From Bacilli bacterium (lineage in GTDB: Bacteria; Bacillota_I; Bacilli_A; ML615J-28; CAG-698): a DNA stretch of 11,822 nucleotides. Made by a program: the position numbers and the translations under genes. The notes under the pieces are model-generated. The model did not search any database and was not told the DNA's origin. It worked only from the letters and a program-made list of their open reading frames with translations. Shown here piece after piece: positions 7,421 through 11,822 of the stretch. The stretch lies in assembly GCA_028691905.1 (NCBI GenBank), contig JAQUYJ010000022.1:1-11822 (forward strand), in the 5' to 3' direction. Numbering within the stretch: the first letter of the stretch is position 1; every line of letters begins with the position of its first letter.

Positions 7421-9164
7421 AACTGATTTTAACCTTGATGTTATCCTGTTCTTTTATAAGGCGAGCAAAAGTAGATTTTGTATCATTGAGTAACTCTTCT
7501 GTTTTTCCGTATTCTATTACACGACCGTTATTTAAAATTAGGATTTTATCACATTTTTGTAGATTATAAATACGATTACTAATAAAAATCAACATTTTAT
7601 TCTTTAATTTGTAAATCTCATCTACTATTTCTTTTTCCATTTCCTGTGACATTTTTGAAGTTGCATCGTCGAAAATCAATATCTTTGCATCCTTATAAAG
7701 GGCATTTGCTATAGCAATTCGCTGTTTGTCACTTGCTTTGATAAAATCACTGTCTTCACTGATAATTGTCTGTTCTTTTTTCGGTAAAGCATAGATGAAG
7801 GGTTTCAAACGACAGCGATTCAGTGCATCATTGTATTTGTATTCATCAAAACCAAAAGGATATATTATATTTTGTTCGATTGTTCCTTTCATGATTTGAA
7901 ATTGCTGCGGTGCAATGGCAAATAAATCACGCAAATAATAGGTATTTACTTTGTTGACATCACAGTTATTGATCAAGATACTTCCTTGTTTGGGACGTAT
8001 AATTTTCAAAATCAAATCAACCAGGGTTGTTTTTCCGCTGTTTGATAGACCTAATATACCCAGTTTTTCACCTTTTTTAATCTCAAAATTAATGTCTTCA
8101 ATATTAAATTTGGTATTCATGCCATAATCAAAATAAACATCCTTGAATTTCAAACTGTATATTTCATCCAATTGTTGAACCGTATCCGCCCTGTTTTCCG
8201 GCCGTATTAATAAAAGTTCGTTTAATTCAGCCATATCTTTACTGACATGATGAGGCAGTACCTGATACTCCATTACGCGGCGAAAGGTAGGAATCATTCG
8301 TGGTAGAATAGAAATGGAAGCCACAACAGCACCTATTGTGGAAGCTTCGTTACTAACTATTAACCAACTTCCCAATCCAATAAAGCCAACCAATAACAAG
8401 CCGGTAATGAAATCCTGAATAGAAATATAATTGTAATAATCCAGCATTGACAATTTATGTTCGGTTTTATCAAGTTCGTCTCGCAATTCATTGTATTCAG
8501 TTTCTTCTATTTCTATCCCGTTTAACAACTTGATTTTCTTTATCTGATTGACATTTTCATAAAGAAAAGTATGATGTTTCTTACTCACTTCCAGCATTTT
8601 CTCTTGTCTTTTTTCAGTAAACTTATTTATTTGATTAATGATAGTATAGAACAGGGGAAAACTTAATAAGGTAAGCAATCCAAACCAAGGATTGATAATC
8701 ATCATCGTTATAAACAAACTTAAAAGCAACAGTCCATCAAATAAAAAACCTATTACATTCTTTTCAAAATACTGTTTTCCGATTTTTTGTGAATGACTTG
8801 TTATTTTCTGAATGATTTTATCTTTTTCTATTTTGTTTAGATCCATTAATTCGCTTCTTAAAAAGGAAGAATAAGCTTGTTTCGCAAGACTTTTTGTTAA
8901 CTCACTTCCAAAAACAGATGTCTTCGCAACACGCTGTCCATCAAAAATAAAACCAAGAACGGAAAAAGCTACAACGATTATTGTCCAAAAAACAAGTTTT
9001 GTGGAATCAAAAGGATTTTCAGTAACAATATCATCGATGATATGACGTATTATTAAAGGATTAGCAATTCGAAATCCAATTGATAAAATCATAAATATAA
9101 CAATGGAAAAAACCAATTGCCAACGTGATGACATGATTTTTTTTACAATACTGCTAGCATTCAA
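7419..9164 (-). CDS. ABC exporter, fused membrane and ATPase domains, with a degenerate ATPase site
   Basis: Type IV (ABCB/MsbA-like) half-transporter of 581 aa. The six-helix membrane domain spans about 17-293, with helices near 17-37, 57-77, 137-157, 159-179, 252-272 and 277-293. The nucleotide-binding domain runs from about 338. The Walker A motif GLSNSGKT (372-379) and the Q-loop (Gln420/421) are intact. Three other key elements are altered: LSGGQ is IKASD (475-479), the catalytic Glu after Walker B is Asp500 (IFDDATS), and the switch His is Asn530 (ISNRI). The D-loop Asp is also missing (SKMS). In the family, such losses mark the non-hydrolysing half of heterodimeric exporters, but no partner gene is adjacent. 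Start: TTG 9164, supported by AAGGAG 7 bases upstream; the first in-frame ATG (9134) has none. Two tandem promoters precede it. Substrate unknown. Confidence 0.92.
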   Translation of the reverse strand: MNASSIVKKIMSSRWQLVFSIVIFMILSIGFRIANPLIIRHIIDDIVTENPFDSTKLVFWTIIVVAFSVLGFIFDGQRVAKTSVFGSELTKSLAKQAYSSFLRSELMDLNKIEKDKIIQKITSHSQKIGKQYFEKNVIGFLFDGLLLLSLFITMMIINPWFGLLTLLSFPLFYTIINQINKFTEKRQEKMLEVSKKHHTFLYENVNQIKKIKLLNGIEIEETEYNELRDELDKTEHKLSMLDYYNYISIQDFITGLLLVGFIGLGSWLIVSNEASTIGAVVASISILPRMIPTFRRVMEYQVLPHHVSKDMAELNELLLIRPENRADTVQQLDEIYSLKFKDVYFDYGMNTKFNIEDINFEIKKGEKLGILGLSNSGKTTLVDLILKIIRPKQGSILINNCDVNKVNTYYLRDLFAIAPQQFQIMKGTIEQNIIYPFGFDEYKYNDALNRCRLKPFIYALPKKEQTIISEDSDFIKASDKQRIAIANALYKDAKILIFDDATSKMSQEMEKEIVDEIYKLKNKMLIFISNRIYNLQKCDKILILNNGRVIEYGKTEELLNDTKSTFARLIKEQDNIKVKIS

Positions 9165-9171
9165 AATACCA

Positions 9172-9177
9172 CTCCTT
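9172..9177 (-). promoter_or_regulatory. Shine-Dalgarno that sets the TTG start of the ABC gene
   Basis: AAGGAG on the minus strand, 7 bases before TTG 9164 and 11 bases before an out-of-frame ATG (9160). This spacing favours the TTG. Confidence 0.65.
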
Positions 9178-9184
9178 CTTGCCT

Positions 9185-9213
9185 ATTATAGTATTTCAAC
9201 CAATTTATGTAAA
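9185..9213 (-). promoter_or_regulatory. Proximal promoter of the ABC gene
   Basis: Minus strand: TTTACA (9208-9213), exact 17-base spacer, TATAAT (9185-9190). The -35 matches TTGACA at 5 of 6 positions. The resulting leader would be very short, with the Shine-Dalgarno almost at the 5' end. Confidence 0.7.
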
Positions 9214-9223
9214 GCATATCTAT

Positions 9224-9252
9224 ATTATAGCAAATTATTTCCCTTTTTTCAA
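9224..9252 (-). promoter_or_regulatory. Distal promoter of the ABC gene
   Basis: Minus strand: TTGAAA (9247-9252), 17-base spacer ending in TGC, TATAAT (9224-9229). It is an extended -10 promoter with 5 of 6 matches at -35. It is the strongest-looking promoter in the window and stands in tandem with the one at 9185-9213. Confidence 0.68.
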
Positions 9253-9279
9253 TTTAAATAACGAAAAAAAGAGATTTCA

Positions 9280-9308
9280 TTGCATTTTATGCAGTTTTCT
9301 TGTATACT
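9280..9308 (+). promoter_or_regulatory. Probable promoter of coaD with overlapping palindrome
   Basis: TTGCAT (9280-9285), 17-base spacer, TATACT (9303-9308). The -35 is weak. A TGCAT-TTT-ATGCA palindrome (9281-9293) covers the -35 and could be an operator. Confidence 0.5.
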
Positions 9309-9327
9309 ATTTAATAGAGGTGTTATG

Positions 9328-9816
9328 ATGAAAATAGCAGTATATCCCGGTTCTTTTGATCCAATATCCAATGGTCATCTTGATATAATCGAACGGGCCG
9401 CAAAAATTTTTGATTTTATTTATATTTTGGTTTCTGTCAATCCAAATAAAAAGTACATATTTACTGACTTGGAGCGCGTTGAAATGTTGAAAATTGCAAC
9501 AAAGCATTTATCCAACGTTCAAGTAGAAGCCAGCAATCAATTGGTACTGCATTATGCACGGGAAAAGAAAGCTCAAGTCATTATTCGGGGATTACGGAAT
9601 TTTTTCGATTATCAAAGTGAAATTACATTATTTCAATTTAACCGTTCCATTGATTCAACAATTGATACTTTTATTTTGTTTCCTTCTGCTGATAATCTGT
9701 TTCTTTCGAGTTCATCAATCAAAGAACTTGTTTTATTCGGAGCCGATATCAGTAATTATGTACCCCACGATTTAATTGAAATGATTACAAGAATCATCCT
9801 GGAACGCGCGAAATAA
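9328..9816 (+). CDS. coaD: Phosphopantetheine adenylyltransferase
   Basis: Catalyses the fourth step of CoA synthesis: 4'-phosphopantetheine + ATP to dephospho-CoA + PPi, in the cytoplasm. The protein is 162 aa, family length. The nucleotidyltransferase motif YPGSFDPISNGHLDII includes the SxGH catalytic loop (14-17), with Ser where many homologues have Thr. IIRGLR (the substrate-binding Arg region) and the C-terminal LSSSSIKEL (family ISSSxVKE) are also present. The stretch after RGLR (NFFDYQSEI) departs from the common AVADFEYEM, so this is a divergent member. Start: the frame is open to 9280, but GAGG at 9317-9320 lies 7 bases from ATG 9328 and 4 from ATG 9325, and the conserved protein begins MKIAVYPG. 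ATG 9325 is an equally possible start adding one Met. It is transcribed from its own promoter, divergent from the ABC gene; I see no terminator after it. Confidence 0.95.
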   Translation: MKIAVYPGSFDPISNGHLDIIERAAKIFDFIYILVSVNPNKKYIFTDLERVEMLKIATKHLSNVQVEASNQLVLHYAREKKAQVIIRGLRNFFDYQSEITLFQFNRSIDSTIDTFILFPSADNLFLSSSSIKELVLFGADISNYVPHDLIEMITRIILERAK

Positions 9817-9837
9817 ACTTTCTTTACTAACTTTACC

Positions 9838-9866
9838 CTAACAATTTTTTAAACTTTTGATATAAT
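9838..9866 (+). promoter_or_regulatory. Extended -10 promoter of the C26 hydrolase gene
   Basis: CTAACA (9838-9843), 17-base spacer ending in TGA, perfect TATAAT (9861-9866), giving TGATATAAT. It lies between coaD and the next gene, so that gene can be transcribed separately. Read-through from coaD is also likely, since no terminator is visible in the gap. Confidence 0.65.
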
Positions 9867-9894
9867 AAGATTACTACTGATTAAGGAGAAAAAA

Positions 9895-10554
9895 ATGAAC
9901 AAACTAATAGGCTTTTCAGCACGAATTCTGTATGAAGATAAAGTAAGAAAACAATTTGTAAATGAACGATATCTCGTTCCTTTTATAAACAAGGGATTTA
10001 ACACGATAATGCTTACACTTGACAATCCCAATATTGAATCACTTTTAGAGATGTGTGATGGTTTTGTTGTAACCGGTGGCCACGATATCGATCCTTCCTA
10101 TTTCAATGAAGAAAACAACGGTGAATCAAAAGGCTGTGATCCGGCGTTGGACCAGTTGGATTGTGCAATCGTTACCCATGCCGCCAAAAACAAAAAACCA
10201 CTGCTTGGTATCTGCCGGGGTCATCAGGCAATCAATGTTTTTATGGGGGGATCCCTCTATCAGGATATCGGAAAAAGCCATTCCGGAACCAAACATCAGG
10301 TGAGTGCTGCTTCCAATCGATATTTTGATTTTCCGCATCAATTTGAAACCAACAGTTGGCATCATCAAAGTCTCAAAGAAGTTGCTCCCTGTTTTGATGT
10401 TTTCGTTCGCAGTGAAGATAACACAATTGAAGCAATTATCCACCGTGAATTACCCATGATAGGATTTCAGTGGCATCCGGAAATGATGGCAAGTGATCCA
10501 ATCAGTCAGGAAATATTTTCAAAATTTGCCCTTTTAATAAGTAAAAACTCCTAA
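9895..10554 (+). CDS. Gamma-glutamyl-gamma-aminobutyrate hydrolase family protein (peptidase C26)
   Basis: Class I glutamine amidotransferase-fold hydrolase of the PuuD/peptidase C26 group, which cleaves gamma-glutamyl bonds in the cytoplasm. The protein is 219 aa, slightly short for the family (usually about 230-250). It shows TGGHDIDP (60-67), the nucleophile elbow GICRGHQ with Cys107 (105-111), MGGSLYQDI (117-125), SWHHQSLKEVAP (154-165) and QWHPE (192-196). The catalytic triad Cys107, His194, Glu196 is complete. No polyamine or putrescine genes lie nearby, so the true substrate (gamma-glutamyl-GABA, a gamma-glutamyl peptide or a folate-type polyglutamate) is open. Start: AAGGAG at 9882-9887, 7 bases before ATG 9895, behind its own promoter. 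The stop codon lies in the terminator hairpin that follows. Confidence 0.92.
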   Translation: MNKLIGFSARILYEDKVRKQFVNERYLVPFINKGFNTIMLTLDNPNIESLLEMCDGFVVTGGHDIDPSYFNEENNGESKGCDPALDQLDCAIVTHAAKNKKPLLGICRGHQAINVFMGGSLYQDIGKSHSGTKHQVSAASNRYFDFPHQFETNSWHHQSLKEVAPCFDVFVRSEDNTIEAIIHRELPMIGFQWHPEMMASDPISQEIFSKFALLISKNS

Positions 10555-10569
10555 AAAGGAGTTTTTTTT
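10543..10569. terminator. Terminator of the C26 hydrolase gene, probably bidirectional
   Basis: A 10-bp perfect stem (AAAAACTCCT, 10543-10552; AGGAGTTTTT, 10557-10566) with loop AAAA is followed by three more T. The stop codon (10552-10554) starts in the stem. The A-run on the left gives five U for the opposing phosphoesterase gene, whose stop is at 10568-10570. Confidence 0.88.
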
Positions 10570-11822
10570 ATTGATTGGGTTCCAGGATTTTTTCAAATGC
10601 TGTATGAAACTGCGTATAAATCATATCCAAAACTTCCAAAATTGTTTTGTTCACCACTGGTGGTCTTGTATCAAATTCCACATCAAACAAACTTTTTGTT
10701 TGATCAGCAAAATTGACTTCAATCGTGAATGAATTAACACGATTGGGGTAGATTCCTGAAAACTTTAATTCAGTAAAACTTGGATGATACATAAATGTTT
10801 GGCTGATGACATATTGGTACTGTTTATTCAATACCCGGACACTACCGACATTACCATAGGCATTGGTATCCCACTGTACGATTCCCCCAACGCTGTCATT
10901 GGGGTCAACGATCACATTCATTGTTTCCAAAAATGCAGATTTATCAAAAGTATCCAGAACAGTGCCAACTCTTTTTCGTGCAATAGTTGCAGTGTCCAGT
11001 GTGTTTCCTGATTGATCAATCAACTCAGTCGAAATAGCGGTTGGGCTGATGGTAATCAGATTGGCTACACTGGTTAATTCAATTACTTTCGCATATTTAT
11101 CATTGGGAACAGCAGCATAAAATTTTGCTCCTCCCGAACCACCTATGATATAAGTAGTACCTTTTATAAGATCTGTGCTGATTGCGTTGGAATAGATGTG
11201 TTTACTTCGGGCATAAACGTGATCATGACCGGATAAAACCAAATCAACACCATATCGGTCAAATAAGGCCTGCCAATGCGAACGAACTGTTATGGAATCA
11301 CTTGCATAAATACTTCCATAAAAACTGCGGTGCATACCGACAACAGTATAACGTGCATCGATATTTTCATTCATTATTTTCTCAAACCAGTTTTTTTGCG
11401 CAGTAAATTCCTTTGTTTCAGTATCCAGCATGATGAATAATACATCATTATAGCGAAAATAATAGGAGCTGTTTAAAATGGTTTCTGCTCCATTTTTAGG
11501 ATTATTATAAAACGCATTGAAGTAACTGTTGTTGTAATGTTGAGGACTGGGAGACGCATCGTAATATTCATGGTTCCCTGGTCCCACTGCTATGATACCT
11601 TTACTGATGTTGTTTGTTAGATAAAGTGTTGTCCATTGACTTTCAATCCCACCACGGTCGACAACGTCACCAGTTAAAAAAGTAAAAGCAATATCCGGAT
11701 TCTTTGTATAGGCTGTATTTAATAAATTGTTAAGGATAGTAGCTGAAGATGAAAATTGGGGATCCGTAATATGAAGAAAGGTAAATGTGTCACTTGTTGT
11801 AGCAGTTTGAAAGGAATAATTT
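10568..11822 (-). CDS. Purple acid phosphatase-like metallophosphoesterase, probably secreted (5' end off the window)
   Basis: Calcineurin-fold phosphoesterase that would hydrolyse phosphate esters with a two-metal centre, probably outside the cell. The frame stays open through base 11821, so 417 residues are visible and the N-terminus is missing. A GTG at 11587 lies inside the catalytic core and is not the start. Metal motifs in order: FLHITDPQ (about 11756-11776), GDVVDRGG (from 11671), GPGNHE (from 11584), VGMHRS (His at 11332), SGHDHVYA (from 11233). The segment before the core (YSFQTATTSDTFTFLH) resembles the end of the beta-sandwich domain that precedes bacterial purple acid phosphatase cores. 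The GDxxY tyrosine that gives the purple colour is Asp here. About 130 residues after the core, including YPNRVNSFTIEVNF, are an extra domain I do not recognise. No C-terminal LPxTG motif or membrane anchor is seen. Any signal peptide would lie off the window. Confidence 0.9.
   Translation of the reverse strand, partial: NYSFQTATTSDTFTFLHITDPQFSSSATILNNLLNTAYTKNPDIAFTFLTGDVVDRGGIESQWTTLYLTNNISKGIIAVGPGNHEYYDASPSPQHYNNSYFNAFYNNPKNGAETILNSSYYFRYNDVLFIMLDTETKEFTAQKNWFEKIMNENIDARYTVVGMHRSFYGSIYASDSITVRSHWQALFDRYGVDLVLSGHDHVYARSKHIYSNAISTDLIKGTTYIIGGSGGAKFYAAVPNDKYAKVIELTSVANLITISPTAISTELIDQSGNTLDTATIARKRVGTVLDTFDKSAFLETMNVIVDPNDSVGGIVQWDTNAYGNVGSVRVLNKQYQYVISQTFMYHPSFTELKFSGIYPNRVNSFTIEVNFADQTKSLFDVEFDTRPPVVNKTILEVLDMIYTQFHTAFEKILEPNQ

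Noticed and set aside
10126..10443. 105-aa minus-strand open frame
   Set aside because: Antisense to the catalytic Cys region of the C26 hydrolase; no family resemblance or start signal.
1..11822. CRISPR array, transposon ends, phage or defence genes, tRNA or rRNA
   Set aside because: No tandem repeats with spacers, no transposase or integrase motifs, no cloverleaf or rRNA-like segment; all gaps are short and explained by promoters and terminators.

Overview
The window comes from a low-GC, Gram-positive-type bacterium (Bacillota or the related Mycoplasmatota, for example Erysipelotrichia, Acholeplasma or Izemoplasma relatives). This rests on AT-rich coding sequence, purine-rich AGGAGG-type ribosome binding sites, sharp TTGACA/TATAAT-like promoters, short U-tailed hairpin terminators and Bacillota-type protein variants. 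Every conserved Trp that I checked is TGG, no gene needs in-frame TGA, and all eight visible stop codons are TAA. This fits the standard code, not the Mycoplasma UGA=Trp code. I cannot name the species.

Layout. Bases 1-5880 are all minus strand. From right to left in transcription order they hold gltX (glutamyl-tRNA synthetase, with its own promoter and terminator), then a separate promoter driving tldD-pmbA (TldD/TldE protease pair, coupled by a TAATG overlap), then, after a hairpin, a DEAD-box RNA helicase that runs off the left edge. pmbA carries a single-base frameshift near 2160. A MATE-family efflux transporter (plus) diverges from gltX at 5999 and appears to be made from a leaderless mRNA. 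It converges on a single-polypeptide ABC exporter (minus, 7419-9164) through a bidirectional terminator. coaD (CoA synthesis) and a class I glutamine amidotransferase-like hydrolase (peptidase C26 family) follow on the plus strand, each with its own promoter. They converge on a secreted purple-acid-phosphatase-like metallophosphoesterase (minus) that is cut by the right edge.

The genes mostly form single-gene transcription units. The only clear operon is tldD-pmbA, possibly extended by the helicase. Content is housekeeping (translation, CoA, RNA remodelling, proteolysis) plus export. There is no mobile element, CRISPR array, tRNA or rRNA, and no intergenic gap exceeds about 165 bases.

I found no convincing new multi-gene system. 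The most unusual items are: the ABC exporter, whose ATPase site has lost the signature motif, the catalytic Glu and the switch His together; the frameshifted pmbA beside a TldD with an altered zinc motif; the leaderless MATE gene; the TTG start of the ABC gene, which competes with an out-of-frame ATG mini-ORF; and the hairpin leader of the helicase.
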